64,000 bases of DNA from Misgurnus anguillicaudatus (GCF_027580225.2 NC_073341.2:13136501-13200500); one strand, 5' to 3'. Counted from the first letter of the stretch, positions 1-12,457 are shown. A program made the numbers and translations. Notes: generated from the sequence alone by a model not told the origin.

Positions 1-425
1 GTGGAGAGTTTACCCAGATGTGGTGTGTGTCCCATTACATCTGGCCTAAAAGTAACACAGCATTTCAGAAAAAGAACATTAAACCATCATTACAATATAG
101 TTGTGGTATTGTGATGGTCTGGGGCTGTTTTGCTGCTTCCGGACCTGGAAGACTCGCTGTGATAAATGGAACCATGAATTCTGCTTTCTACCAAAAAATC
201 CTGAAGGAGAATGTCTGGCCATCTGTTCATGACCTCAAGCTGAAGCGAAGTTGGTTTCTACAGCAGGAAAATGATCCAAAACACACCAGCAAGTCCACCT
301 CTGAATGGCTGTAGAAAAACAAAATCAAGACTTTGGAGTGGCCTAGTCAAAGTCCTGACCTGAATCCTATTGAGATGCTGTGACATGACCCTAAAAAGGT
401 GGTTCATGCCCGAAAACATTTCAGG
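1..425 (+). pseudogene. Tc1-like transposase relic, 3' part
   Basis: The reading frame running from the window edge gives the C-terminal half of a Tc1/mariner DDE transposase. The segments VMVWGCFAASGPG, ENDPKHTSKS and WPSQSPDLNPIEML are typical of Tc1 elements: the second catalytic D region, the NDPKHT motif and the SPDLNPIE motif with the last catalytic acid. Two in-frame stops break it, TAG at 312-314 and TGA at 381-383; the second replaces the tryptophan usual after NPIEML. The N-terminal part lies outside the window. It is a dead transposon copy, not a host gene. Confidence 0.9.
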
Positions 426-426
426 T

Positions 427-640
427 TATGTATGTAACCCTGGTTTTCTGAGAAGGAAACAAGATGCTGCGTCTCCATAGCTATGCTTTGGGGTACGCCT
501 CAGTGTTACTGATCTGAAGCACGTGTAACAAATAAACTAATGGTGAGATAATGTGCAGGATGCCATGCGGATCATAAGTATAAGAGGGCATCCCAAACAA
601 ACACACTCGCTGCCAAGTGCCGAAGCAAGTACCTACAGGG
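427..640. repeat. dispersed fish repeat, degenerate
   Basis: The sequence beginning near 434 (CCTGGTTTTCTGAGAAGG, then ATGCTGCGTCTCC) resembles a short dispersed repeat common in teleost genomes. No frame or terminal repeats are visible, so the class is uncertain. It directly follows the Tc1 relic. Confidence 0.4.
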
Positions 641-935
641 ATGCAAAGAATGTGTGTTGGAAATGTGTGAACACAACAACAACCCCCCCCCCCAAAATAG
701 CCCTCTTCTTCTTTTTTAAACCCAATTAAGCCAAAGAAGTCTCATTAGATATGCTGTATTGATTTTCTTGTTAATGTGATGTCACACTGATAAAGCCCCG
801 CCCACAGCCACTGACTGACTGGTTAATTCTATCCAAAAGCTTTACTAAATGTGATTGCTAGCACACTATAGTGTTAATGCGTCTAAAGATACGGTTGTCT
901 CAGACTGTATTCACAGGAATTAGATGTATTTTTAA
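640..935 (+). repeat. dispersed repeat, family A partial copy
   Basis: This shares a long stretch (TGATAAAGCCCCGCCCA, CTGACTGACTGG, then GACTGTATTCACAGGAAT) with 36312-36770 and 38556-38925. Three copies in one window show that it is an interspersed repeat. It has no coding capacity. The fullest copy, at 38.6-39.9 kb, is bounded by inverted termini, which suggests a non-autonomous DNA transposon. Confidence 0.75.
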
Positions 936-942
936 CCAAAAG

Positions 943-1089
<147 letters not shown>

Positions 1090-1764
1090 TGTGAAGATAA
1101 GCTCTCAGCACACCTGTTCATGTGGCCGAAACATCAGGCAGGTTATTGCTCTGATGAATGAGATGATCTCAGGGATGTTTTCATCACTGCCATTATAGTG
1201 AGAGAGACATGTGCTGTGCTTCACCACTACCTTGCAAATCTGTCAATGCCAACACAAAAGTAAAATAAACCTTCAATAGCATGACCAGTACAACCAGTGG
1301 ATGTCCCAGTACAGAGGATGCAGGAGAGACACCTCTAAAATGTTACTGAAATGAACATGACTAAAGTGTCACTTTGAACTTTTTATGGATTTACTGTCTT
1401 CGTCCTCCAAAGCCAGTATCAGATTTATCACCCACTTTGCATTTTGAATACATTTCAAGGATGGCAACTCTTGGAAAAATAGCTGTTGTTATCTCGATCG
1501 GTTGATAACATTTTTTTTAAGTCATATTTGCTGATAGCAATGCATATGGGCATCACGTTTTTGCATAAAACATGCTTGAAAACCTCTGATAGCGCCTACT
1601 GTTTGCAAAGATCAGATATCAGTTTTGGATTTGGTTTAAGGTGTGCGTTCAGTTGTATTTTACTGTGATGCAGGTGTAGGAAAAGGTTTCCAATATTGAT
1701 CTGTCAAAGTATTTATCTGTCTTGGAAATTATTTGGATCTATGAGTTTTTCATCATAGTTTGTT
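1090..1764. other. no gene recognised
   Basis: AT-rich sequence without convincing coding frames, splice-flanked exons or repeats that recur elsewhere in the window. Confidence 0.5.
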
Positions 1765-1888
1765 CTGCATAAAGGTCATGGGTTTGAACCCAAGGAACAC
1801 ACATATTACTGATAAAAGATACCTTGTAATGCACTGTGAGTTTAGTTGCTTTGGATAAAGGCGTCTGCCAAACGCATAAATGTAAATA
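1765..1888 (+). repeat. tRNA-derived SINE, 3' part (DANA/V-SINE type)
   Basis: A B-box-like GGGTTTGAACC near 1780 is followed by the conserved tail TGCTTTGGATAAAGGCGTCT and GCCAAACGCATAAATGTAAA. This arrangement is typical of cyprinid tRNA-derived SINEs. The tRNA head upstream is too diverged to define. Confidence 0.8.
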
Positions 1889-3373
1889 TGTTGTGAATGT
1901 GAAACCATTCACATTATTTTGTAACTGAATAGCACAGATTTGGCAGATCAGTGAGCACCACCCTGCTTTGAGCGGCTGTCACGTTTTGGGGCTCTTACGG
2001 TTTCAGATCCAAAATGTTTTCTTACATGTTATGACGTGAGGACTCGTGCTCTCCGAAGGTCTTTAAAACATCTTCATGGGGAATGTCTGTGACCTTTGAC
2101 CTGTGTCAGTAAAAACCACAGCTGATTCTACACACCCTGAACTTCTGACGCCAGCATGTGCAAGATGAAAACCTGACAGATTGTCCATGCCTTTGAAGTA
2201 AAATGTTTTGTTGTATTACTAAAACTTTGCAAATTAGTCTTTTCTTCCATCAGAGATTTACGCGGCATTACTTAATTGTTATTTTCCCTCTCGTAACTCT
2301 TTATTACCGAGTTTAAAATCGGTCATCGTTGTAATAAATCTATCTATAAACATATGCTCACACACTGTGACTGTAGCTTTGTTGTGCATGTCCCGATGAG
2401 TCAGCCATTGAAACATAAATTCCATTACTGCGGTGGAAAAACAACCGCTTTCATACATACATCACACACCCAATGCTGTACTGACTCATTACGTCCTTAT
2501 ATCCATCACCACAGATATGCCTTTGCCATCATATTATGTGTTTACAAGGGCTGAGGTCTGAGGAGAAATTATTGTTTTGACATTTCCAAACACATAATGG
2601 GTTCAATACTATTTTATTATTTAGCTGTGAAAGTATCATACATTTTTATTATATACCCAGTACTAATAGATAGTTTTTGACATTTTCTGGAGATTATGTG
2701 GGTGCTGCTTACCATCATGATGTACAGGTGTTGTAGATGATTGTTTTGCTACAATATGTGATTGATATGTTGTTATGAGGGGTTGCTAGGACATTGCTAA
2801 GGGTTTTTGGGTGGTTGCAAGTTTTTATGATGGTCCTGATGATATTACCGTTCAAGGTTCACTGCAAAGGGAGTGACGCATCCTAGAGTAGTTTAGTGTG
2901 CAAATCCCTGACTCTTAAGGTTGATTTATACTTCTGCGAAGGCTACGCGTCAGTTTTCATTTATACTTCTGCGTCTTTGTTCGTGTCGACGTACAATACA
3001 CATGCAGATCTATAGTAGGCCGACGCTGCGTTAATGCGTTATCGTAATTACTGTTTCTTCAGGATGACAACTTGTTAAAGCTGTTAAAGGTACAATTTGT
3101 AAGATATTTGCAGTAAAATATCCAAAAACCACTAGGCCAGTGTTATATATTCTGTCAAGCTGATTACTAACAATATCTGTAATTTTTTTTACAAATTGCC
3201 ATTCTAGTGACATGGGGCAGTGCAGTCGCTAGTCAATTACATTAACGTCCACGTTACCCTTTGTTATCGCATACGTAATAACCACATGACAACAGTGTCG
3301 TGGACAAATGCAGAAGTGTGCGTAAGTGCGTCTGTCGGGCTACTCACTATGGTAAGTTTGTTGATCTGAACAC
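1889..3373. other. intergenic, no gene; degenerate repeats
   Basis: No coding exon is seen. About 2757-2835 contains GGGGTTGCTAGGACATTGC and GGGTGGTTGCAAG. This is the reverse complement of the CTAGCAACCACC-type short repeat seen at 17355-17510. About 2920-3330 has several TTTATACTTCTGCG-like segments, suggesting a decayed DNA transposon. Confidence 0.5.
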
Positions 3374-4612
3374 TTAACTCATTCCCGCCAGCATTTTTTG
3401 TGATTTTTACAAAAGTTTCACAAAATGCCTTCCAGGAAAAATGTCTTCTTAAAATATATAAACATACAAATATATCAAATGAAAGAACAGACCCTCTGCT
3501 TTCAAACAAACAAACAAACAAAACAGGAAAAAAGTTTTATCCTATCTTAATTTTTTTCTCTGTTTATAAACTCTTAAAGGCGGAGTCCACGAAGTTTGAA
3601 AAACGCTTTGGAAAAGAAGACGGGCCGACTACCAAAACACACTTATAGGCAATCAAATCAAATCAAATGCCGGGTTGCGTATGTGTCGGGTGGGTCTATC
3701 AACAGAAGGTCCAGATTCTATTGGGGTAGGGGCGTGTTTGTTTAGGTGATTTCAAATATCAACAAACATCATGGACTCCGCCTTTAAATATAGTTTTTTC
3801 TTCAAAAATTAAATTTTTTAGCAAAAAGCTTAAATAATAGCATAACATAAACGGAGTGTAAGGCTATGTCCACACGAAGCCGGTGCATTCCCTATCCGAT
3901 CTTTTATTTCCTTCCTCTAAAAAAATAATCCGTAAACACGAAACCACTGAAACCGACTGAAAGCGGTGTAGTATATATGCCGGACCAGTATGGGGCGCTG
4001 TAATTCTGCCACAGATATACACTATACACGGAGAAGAAGACTTTGAGCATGCGCATAACCAACGTATGGTGTTGTCCGTTATCGCTTGTTGCTCACCACA
4101 ATTGCATAGAAGCAATAGATTTTGCTGTAATAAAGCTAGTAGGCTTTAGTAGCTTCTGTAGCACGAACACAATCACGTAGTCCGCCGTTATTGTTGTTGC
4201 TGTTACGTGTGACGCTTCCGACACGTGATGTGATGACGTTTTCGCTTCACAAAATATATGGATTGGCTGTACAGACGAAACCGCAAGGGTGTCGGTTTCA
4301 GATTTATCCACTTTAGGACCCGGTTTCAAAAAATAGCGGTTTCACTCTCTCAAAACGCCGGATCCGTGTGGATGAAACGCCAATACGATAACAAATTTAT
4401 ACGTATACCTTGATATGCGTCTCCGTGTGGACAGCCCCTAAAAGTAATAAAACATGTTTTGCTTCAGTTTTTCTATAAATTGGGTAAGAGCGACATCTAG
4501 TGGATAATCGCGGTATTATCGATAACCATAAATCTCATCAGGAACACGTTTTTTTTTATGAAAATGTTTTCTCTTAATTGAAGAGATAACACGTCAATGG
4601 CGGGCAATGATT
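3374..4612. mobile_element. MITE with GCCAGCATTTTT ends, carrying nested insertions
   Basis: The left end TTAACTCATTCCCGCCAGCA pairs with the right end CGTCAATGGCGGGCAATGA. The same family is uninterrupted at 56092-56530 and partial and inverted at 47700-47962. Here at least two other elements sit inside: a short one near 3575-3790 with ends GGCGGAGTCCAC and GGACTCCGCC, and one at 3860-4443. No transposase is present. Confidence 0.75.
3860..4443. mobile_element. non-autonomous element with GTCCACACG termini
   Basis: The left end GGCTATGTCCACACGAAGCC and the right end GTCTCCGTGTGGACAGCCCC are inverted relative to each other. That fits a hAT-like non-autonomous transposon of a type common in cyprinids. 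Frames inside are short and unrecognisable. Confidence 0.7.
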
Positions 4613-7600
4613 AATTTGCTGACTCAAATTCAGCAGTCAACAGACGACCTTGTAAAAAATAATAAATCCTTTTATAAGTTTGCGATTTGCTTGAGCTAGA
4701 AATAGCTACTGAACATAAATAAAATGTGCAAAAGGATTAAAAAAACCCTTAGAAAGAGTAAATGTTCAACATGGTTAAATGCTAAAACTAGTTGTTCAGA
4801 TAGAAAGAGCTTAAAAGAAACTTTAAAATGACACCAAGACCATGTCTGTGGGTTCAAGAATAACAAAATAATGGCCATTTGAAACTTGAAAGTCATCACT
4901 TTATTTTGTCCAATTGCTTTCCATTTTGCTGGTGGTAAAACCCCTGTGCACGTCGTTCAAATTCATTGACATTTCGTTCACTTGTAGTTTAGCAATTAAA
5001 CTAAATGTATATTACAATTTCAAGAATGTTTTTACTCCGCACATCGCCTGAAGAAATCTGAAGTTGCGTCAAGGGGAACCAAACTGACAGCCACGACAGC
5101 GGAGATTATCACGTACCTACAAAAGGGTATTGGAAAAAGCTTGCATCTGACCTGCAGCGACATTATTCTGGCTTGGTGGGATGTCAGCCAGCGAGTCCTC
5201 TGATTCTGACCTTGTTCTTTTACTACTCAGAGTCTAAAGCCAGGAGGGCATATTAAGTGTCAATTGCATTTTTATTTTAACCGAGCAGCTACGGTTGCGT
5301 GTTACACACAATGACAAACACACACCTCTCCAGACCACGTTGACACTGACAGCAGCAAAATCGACGCATGCGCTTTTAACTTGTAAACTCAAGGGTGTAT
5401 GGGTAATGTAGTCTCTGCTCTTGGTGGGACGAAGCGTGCATGGTGAAGGGCGCTCTGAAAAGCGGCAACGCAGCCAAAGGATTAAATTAAACCTCTGATT
5501 TAAACAGATGTGCAAATGAGCGTTCCGGTATGCTATAAGCACGTTCTGGGTGCACGGAGAGGTGGTGGTACGCTCAAGAGTTATATTAGGAAGTGGCCGT
5601 ACTGAGTACCGGCGTGTACCGGCCCACTTAAAGCACTGGTGCTAATCAACAAACATCAAATCCCATCATTCCACACTTCTTCAAAGCATCATTTCTCTAC
5701 GTCATTGTTACTGTTTTGATCGTGCGTCCACTAGCGGACGATTCTACAAATTGTATCTTTAACGTCCTTTGACTTGGGATCATGAGTTTCTGTAGCAGAA
5801 GTAACAAACTATAAATTATATTTTTGGCAGCTGAAAAAACATATCTATGTCAATAATTGACATTTTAATGTTTCTGCTAAAATCTTTTAATTATGGAAAT
5901 TTGCAATATGGCATGAACGCACCTGCAGTCCACAGGCAAAAAAAGTTAGTTCAACAAAAAGTTACTTGGTTGCCTTAAAATGTTAATTAACTTAAAACAT
6001 AAGTTAACTTTTTTGCAGTTACTGTCTATACACAATATCAAATGAAAAGCCAGAGAGGAAGTTGATGTAAGTTGTTGGAGAAGCATTAACAGTAATGGCA
6101 GTGAATAGACAACAACTTTTGTTGCACCTTAAAGGGGACATTTCACAAGACTTTTTAAAAAAAATGTCAAATAAATATTTAGTGTCCCCAGAGTATGTAT
6201 GTGAGGTTCTAGCTCAAAATCCCAGAAAATTGATTTCATTTATTTCAGACAGAAAAGTTTTGGATTAGTTTATTGTAAAATTGGGACAAATAATGGACAG
6301 CATCGCTTCGTGGCAGAGCAGCACAATAATATTAAATTCATGTAGTATTGAAATTTTAATAAAAACCAGAGGACCTCCCTTATATTTTTGTGCTTTCCTC
6401 TTACACAATTGGCAGCTTACAGAGGAAAAAGGATTTGTTTCTCTATCATAATAAATGCAAAAGTTATTTTACTCCAACTGATGGGAGGAATAATACGCTT
6501 ATGGTGTACAATTTCTGCCAAAAAACATTTGAAGTGCTACCATAACCACATACAGTGGAATAAATGCAATATCTTTATATCATTTTGCAGAAAACCCTTT
6601 GAAGTTTCATAAAAAGCTGCTGTTTGTGACAAATATTGTTATTTATGTGGTTTTTCATATGATAAAACACCAAATTTTCTTTTTTTATGTGGTAAATACT
6701 GTCTCTTATAGTGTATAACTCTGGTTCTCGGTGCTCTAGCAGACTGCAGACAGTTCTGGTTGTTACCAGCAGCAGCAGACACACACAAAAAAAGAATGAT
6801 CTCTTTAGCATGTCGCATTCAAAAGTTATTCTCATTTTACTGAAGTGTGCGAAAATACATTTTTCATATAAATATTAATTTTTGTTTTGCACATATAATA
6901 AATAGCAAGGGATTAATTATGCACACAACCAAAGAAAATGCTGTGAATGGACTCATTTTTTAGAGTAGGACCTAAGAGAAAAGATGGTGTATCATTTGTG
7001 GCTATCTGTGCTCTCTGAGGCAGTCCACACTCAATTTTCCCATATGTTTACAAAAGACGATTTTTTACATCATTATTCATTCAACTATTGTTGGATATGT
7101 GTTAATAATAGAACAAAAATAACGCTGTAGCCTTATTCCTGAGAGTGAGAGCTTTCATTTGATATAAGACTTGCCCATGTTTGTCATACCTGAAAAATAT
7201 GAAATATGTGAATATTAAATTATATTCAAAAATATGGGGGGGGGGTGATAGTGTAAATTAAGTGTAACTAACTTTCTTACAGTAAAACATATCTCAAAGT
7301 GATGCATATCTGCAGAAAGTAGAGACTCTAAGCTTTCAAACAGTATCTCATATGTGGTACTGGGTCCATGACAGACCATTCAAAATTAAAGGAATATTTT
7401 ATATTAAGTCAAAATAAGATAATTCTGGACCCGGTACAGGGTCCACAGAGTCAAACAAGATAAGGGGTCCCTCAATGCTTATTTGAACACTACCGAATGT
7501 TCTCGACACGTATTATACATTCATCAAATACTTTCGATTCAAATGCATTTAATCCCACCCTCAGGCCATTCAGAAATACCACTTTGTTGGCAGAATCCAT

Positions 7601-7654
7601 TAAGAGTCTAATAACAAAAAGTCAGTTGCGTGCCTAGAGGGGGTTATGCATCTA
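4613..7654. other. intergenic, no gene recognised
   Basis: No exon, RNA gene or complete transposon can be supported. About 6131-6260 matches the TAAAGGGGACATTTCACAAG repeat that recurs at 15057 and 24019. A poly-G run lies near 7236-7246. Short frames here have no recognisable domain. Confidence 0.5.
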
Positions 7655-7659
7655 AGCTT

Positions 7660-7729
<70 letters not shown>
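7655..7729. repeat. (TA)n microsatellite
   Basis: About 75 bp of TA dinucleotides, followed at 7748-7772 by a short (GAAT)n tract. Confidence 0.97.
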
Positions 7730-7731
<2 letters not shown>

Positions 7732-7772
7732 AAAGGATGTAAGGATATGAATGAATGAATGAATGAATGAAG

Positions 7773-8270
7773 CTTTATTTGTCATTGTACAAGTACAACA
7801 AAATTACAGCCATCAACCTGTCCATTCATACAATACATAAAAAACAATGGGGGGTAGATAGAACAGGTTGACAGAGCATTGAGAAGAAGTACAGCATTAC
7901 ATGAGGGAGGGTAGGTTAAAAAAACAAACCCCCAGACTATGCTCCAAAAGGAGTACAGTTTGGGAACAGGGAAAAAAACACCTCAGCAACATAAGCACAG
8001 TCAGTACATCTTACAACATGAACAACACACAACTTGCAACACGATAGGGGGGAATGGGGGTTGGAGATAGCCCAGATATGATCTTTAAGAGACATATGCA
8101 GCACTACTGGAAAACACTGGACTTCTTCCAAATCATTAGTTATGTCAACAAATGGCATAACACACAGTTCAACGTCTGAAATGTGGCAGATTTCCAAGTA
8201 AAACAAAACCTTCGACAAGAATACAAAAAATAGGATTTGTGATTTCTATACCAGAGTATAGACTCAATCT
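7773..8270 (-). repeat. possible LINE 3' end, antisense
   Basis: The segment starting GCTTTATTTGTCATTGTACA, then AGTACAACAAAATTACAG, resembles the 3' end of a fish LINE-type retrotransposon read on the minus strand, next to a simple GAAT tail. No reverse transcriptase is present, and the assignment rests only on resemblance. Confidence 0.35.
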
Positions 8271-8274
8271 GAAG

Positions 8275-8375
8275 TAAATGGTTTTCCATGAAAGTAACGC
8301 AATTAGTTACTTTTTTGAAGAGTAACTTAATATTGTAATGCATTACTTTTAAAAGTAACTTTCTCCAACACTGTA
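8275..8375. repeat. AGTAACTTT-rich hAT-like terminal fragment
   Basis: This contains AGTTACTTTTTTGAAGAGTA and ends AACTTTCTCCAACACTG. It matches the subterminal AGTAACT/AGTTACT-rich composition of the elements at 23465-24015 and 33746-35200. Confidence 0.6.
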
Positions 8376-9122
8376 AATGATTACAAAGCTAAACATTTTA
8401 TTCTTTTATATAACATACTCCTAATTTACACATAATGTATCATATTGATAAGTTGTGCATAAAAGTCCAAAAGTCCTTTTATATTCTTTCCTTCGGAGAT
8501 GGACATGTTTTTGATTTTGAATCTGCTTTTTCTTCTAAGTGTATTGGTGTTTGAACAAGATTGTTGTCTATAGTACGACAGAACATCATCACTACCCTTG
8601 GAAATGTTTGTCTGGTCCAATAACAATGGCTGGTATTGGGCCAGACTGTTTAATAGCAAATGTTCATAACACCCTCCCTCTCTTACCCCACATTTAATGA
8701 CTTCTCTCCGTCATCATTCAGTGTGAGAAGACCGGAGCACACATCCTGCTTTTGTGGGACAGGAATCTCTGGAATTCTTACCATCTCATTCTCTCCTTCT
8801 TGCTTTCCCTTCTTCTCTCTGGCCCAGTTATGCTCTCTCGATCACTTTGTTTGGATATTTGTGCAAAAGGTTACATGTATGTGTGTTACATACCACACAT
8901 GCACTAATCTCACAGATGCACTTTCAGTCTTTTGCACATACCTATACACCTGTTCCCTCTCTACCTGCTGATTAGGTCAGGCGTCTCTACTTCAATAACT
9001 CGTATGGTTTCTACCATTGTGCCTTGACTTTAATTTCTGAGAACAACTTCTTCATTATCTTTGTTACATCATTGATGCTCAGATAAGCATAGAAAAAGGT
9101 TTTGTTCCTCAGCGGTCTCTCA
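8376..9122. other. intergenic, no gene recognised
   Basis: Short frames exist but none has a recognisable domain, splice context or homologue I can name. Confidence 0.5.
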
Positions 9123-9361
9123 GGGGTGGTTTCCCGGACAGGGATTAGCTTAAGCCAGGACTAGGCCTTAGTTTAATTAGGAAATATAGCTAGTTTTAAC
9201 AAACATACCTTACTAAAAACATTAACTGTGTGCGTTTTAAGGCAAAACAAATGGCACTTATGTATTTTAAGAAATGTCAGTGCAAGTTGTTTTCAGTTTG
9301 GACAGCTCTTACGTTTATTTTAGTCTAGGACTAGTCTAATCCCTGTCCGGGAAACCGCCCC
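9123..9361. mobile_element. MITE with GTTTCCCGGACAGGGATTAG termini
   Basis: Terminal inverted repeats GGGGTGGTTTCCCGGACAGG and CCTGTCCGGGAAACCGCCCC are flanked by a TCA direct repeat. The same family is complete at 47968-48200 (flanked by TAT) and truncated at 48206-48385. The 3 bp target duplications would fit a PIF/Harbinger-like origin. No coding capacity. Confidence 0.85.
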
Positions 9362-9516
9362 TCAGTGTTTTTGCATAAGGCTGTCACAGACCCATCAGTA
9401 GGCTAATGTTTCCCAAATATAAGCATGGCCACAGCAACAACATATTTATTTTTAAAGAAAGTAATTTGCGGTTTTTGTATGGTGGCGCCCCTGAAATATT
9501 TATTTATACAGTCATT

Positions 9517-9713
9517 CACTGTAAAAAAAAATCTGTAGAAATTACAGTATTACTGGCAGCTGGTTGCCAGTAACTTACTGTAGATTTTACATTTATGTTT
9601 TTTACTGGCAACAATTTGTTCAAAGGTAAATAAACATGAAACATTTTCAATCTTTATCTTTTACAGTAAGTTACTGGCAACCAGCTGCATAATTACAGCA
9701 ATTTTTTACAGTG
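9517..9713. mobile_element. CACTG...CAGTG MITE (EnSpm/CACTA-like)
   Basis: Begins CACTGTAAAAAAAAATCTGT and ends AATTTTTTACAGTG. The inner arms are also inverted (TACTGGCAGCTGGTTGCCAG against ACTGGCAACCAGCTGC). Relatives lie at 12690, 18893, 19498 and 21455. Confidence 0.85.
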
Positions 9714-9999
9714 TACGACACTTTGCAAAAGTCTTAGGCACAATGCCACTATTAGATGTGTTGTTTTTGCAATGGTACACGTAGGGGCACATACTGGTAC
9801 CTGAAAGATATCAGGACCTTCTTTAAAAAGTACTGTCTAAGTGACAACTTTTGTACCTTTTTTCTGAGAATGCCTAATGACCTTTTATAAGTTTTTTTAG
9901 TCTCTTTATTATAATCCCGCCCCGCCCGAAATACATTTTGAACTATATCGTGTTGGACAACAATTCTGTCTTCTAAAGTGAAAATATAACATTGATATC

Positions 10000-10417
10000 C
10001 ACTGCAAAAAATGACTTTCTTGCTTAGTATTTCAAAAAAATTCTTAAATTAAGATGCTTTTTCTTGATGAGCAAAATAAGTCTAGTTTTTAGACCAAAAT
10101 TATCAAATTTAAGTGATTTTGTGCATTAAACAAGCAAGGAAGTCTGCCAATGGGGTAAGCAAATTTTTTTTTTCTTAAACACTAAATTCAAGAAAAATTC
10201 AAGAAAAGTTGGCTTGACCCATTGCCAGATTTTTTTGCTTGTTTTATGCACAAAATCACCCAAATTTAATATTTTTGGTCCAAAAACTAGACCCATTCTC
10301 CTGGGTCGTTTTGCTCATCAAGAAAAAGCATCTTAATTTAAGAATTTGTAGATACTTTTACTGAAAACATGACAAAAATACTAAGATTTCTTTTCTTGAA
10401 AATAATTTTTTGCAGTG
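10000..10417. mobile_element. palindromic CACTGCAAAAA MITE
   Basis: The ends CACTGCAAAAAATGAC and ATTTTTTGCAGTG flank long inverted arms. The left arm carries TTAAGATGCTTTTTCTTGAT and the right arm ATCAAGAAAAAGCATCTTAA. A related palindrome, missing its left end, lies at 11018-11341. Confidence 0.85.
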
Positions 10418-10439
10418 TAAAGATAAAGACTTGTTCATA

Positions 10440-10545
10440 TTTAAAATATATTTACCTTTGAACAAACTCCCGCCAGCAAACAACACAAATTCAAATCTAC
10501 AGTAATTTACCGGCAACCAGCTGCAAGTAACACTGTAATTTCTAG
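10440..10545. repeat. CACTG-MITE fragment
   Basis: CTACAGTAATTTACCGGCAA and CCAGCTGCAAGTAACACTG match the right half of the 9517-9713 type element. It is interrupted by the following element. Confidence 0.6.
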
Positions 10546-10990
10546 GGATGCACCGATAGGATTTTTTTGGGTCGATACCGATTTAAACAGACAACTTCTG
10601 GTCTATACCGATACCGATATTAAACACTTGTATACAATACTACACAGTTGGTCTATTAGCTGGTTTATTTCTGCATCAAATTATTTTTACTGAACATGGA
10701 TTTGGATCTAATTAACATTCAACTGACCAACATAATAAGAGAGGCACAAATGAAGCTAAAACAAATATAATAAGACAGCATGACAACCTTCAAAGGTGGT
10801 TTTTGCTGTTCAGCATTTATTTTATTAACAACATAAACTCATTTTTTTTCATATAATGGATTTCTTTATGCAGTTAATTAATAAACAATCAGTATCGGCC
10901 TTTCTTGTGCTATTGCCGATATGCCGATGGTTTCAAATTCATCAAAAATTGGCCGATAAATATCGGCGGCCGATACATCGGTGCATCACT
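10546..10990. mobile_element. hAT-like non-autonomous element (TAGGGATGCACCGATA)
   Basis: The left end TAGGGATGCACCGATAGG and the right end CCGATACATCGGTGCATCAC are inverted. The interior carries repeated CCGATA/TATCGG motifs. The terminus and motif-rich subterminal DNA are typical of hAT-derived elements. It sits inside CACTG-MITE sequence, so it inserted later. Confidence 0.8.
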
Positions 10991-11017
10991 TGTAATTTCT
11001 ATGGGATTTTTTTCAGT

Positions 11018-11341
11018 TTAGTTTTTAGACAAAAAATATAAACTTTAAGTAAATTAGTGCTTAAAACAAGCAAAAAATAAAAACTGCCAATGGAATAAGA
11101 AAAATTTTCTTGAAATAAATGTACTTTTTTCATAAACACTTAATTCAAGAAAATTGTTCTTATTCCATTGACAGATTTTTTTGCTTGTTTTAAGCACTAA
11201 TTTACTTAAAATTTATATATTTTTTGTCTAAAAACTAGACTTATTTTGCTCATCAAGAAAATCCATCTTAATTTAAGATTTTTTAGATATTTTTACTGAA
11301 AACCACACAAAAATACTATGTAGAAAGGCAGTTATGCAGTG
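11018..11341. mobile_element. palindromic MITE, related to 10000-10417
   Basis: Inverted arms include TTTTTAGACAAAAAATATAA against TATATTTTTTGTCTAAAAAC, and AACTGCCAATGGAATAAG against CTTATTCCATTGACAG. It ends TTATGCAGTG. Confidence 0.75.
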
Positions 11342-12153
11342 TCTTTAATATTGACTATGTAATAAATTGAAATCAAACTTTGATTCTACTAATCTCATAG
11401 TTAGATTATAAGACACAAATATGTTTTTTGAAATTGAATCATAAAGCAATTATATCAATAATATGAGGAACAATATCTGGTACAACACTGAAATCTTTTG
11501 CTCCTGTTTGGCAGAACCTTCCCATGCTTCCCTTCCTGGGTTACATAATATAAACCTGAGGGCCGACGGAGAGCTCTTCCTGAAAATGAATAGAAAACAC
11601 TTTTTGTGTCCTTACGAGATGACAATGAGAATGATTCGTTTATCCCTACAAAAACACAGGAACCAGTGTGAACAGCCAGGGTTTCCTGAATGCGGTTGCT
11701 GGTAGGAAACAGTGAATGTGGGTGAGAACTCAATGGGAAGCACTCGGGGCGGAAGGTGTGTGAGGATAGTAGAAAGTCTTTTTGTGTGTTTGCGCGTGAG
11801 TGAGAAAGTTGTTTGTGTGTGTTTGAGCTGTGGGTTGTTTATCAGGACATCGGAATTCCCATTACAATTATTACTCCAGGGCGTGTTTCCATACTGCTGT
11901 ACATAACAACAGGCATTCAAATATTGCAGTACATTGAACTCCCATCTAAATGCTCTTTAAAGTCTCTCAGTGGTTTTGTACTGCAATACAGATCCTCAGA
12001 TCTATATTATATAATTATGTACTTGTCGTTATTGATAAACATTACTAAGATGTCTTGTGTTTTGTACTCACACCCAGATCCCAAGAGCCCCAGCAACACA
12101 AATAAAGGGATCCCCTCGCAATGTAAGCACACTCCCCCTACTATGATCCCTGG
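11342..12153. other. upstream region of the ccn1-like gene
   Basis: No exon is recognised. The 11.46-12.15 kb part matches no repeat family in the window and could hold distal promoter elements, for example a palindromic GGAATTCC near 11850. No specific site can be proven. Confidence 0.4.
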
Positions 12154-12167
12154 TGATGTCACAGAGG

Positions 12168-12203
<36 letters not shown>

Positions 12204-12230
12204 ATAAGGTGACTTGCCTCTGTGAAAATC
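12154..12230 (+). promoter_or_regulatory. putative core promoter of the ccn1-like gene
   Basis: A TATA-like TCTATAAGG (12201-12209) lies about 250 bp before the start codon. Upstream are a CRE-like TGATGTCA (12154-12161) and a (CT)n tract (12174-12199). CCN1 genes are TATA-containing immediate-early genes, and CRE/AP-1-type elements are known in the mammalian promoter, so the arrangement is plausible. The transcription start would be near 12230; this is inferred. Confidence 0.55.
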
Positions 12231-12378
12231 CCCTGTAGGACTGACGAGGCATTTGGTATACCAGTCTTGCCAAATCTTTTAGGTTAGTTACTTTAGTCTG
12301 ACCGGTGAGATCTTGGATCATTTGCTCAAAAAGACAAATAGTTGGACGAAATAGAGACAAATAGTTGGAAGACACCGC

Positions 12379-12396
12379 ATGTGGCACCATCTGTGA
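12379..12396 (+). other. short upstream ORF in the 5' leader
   Basis: An ATG at 12379 opens a five-codon frame ending at TGA 12396, in the inferred 5' leader about 60 nt before the main start. If it is inside the transcript it could reduce translation. No further support. Confidence 0.3.
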
Positions 12397-12457
12397 ACTC
12401 TTTAAAGTGGATACCTGCTTTTGGCATAAAGGATAATTTATTTGGAGTATTTTGGAA

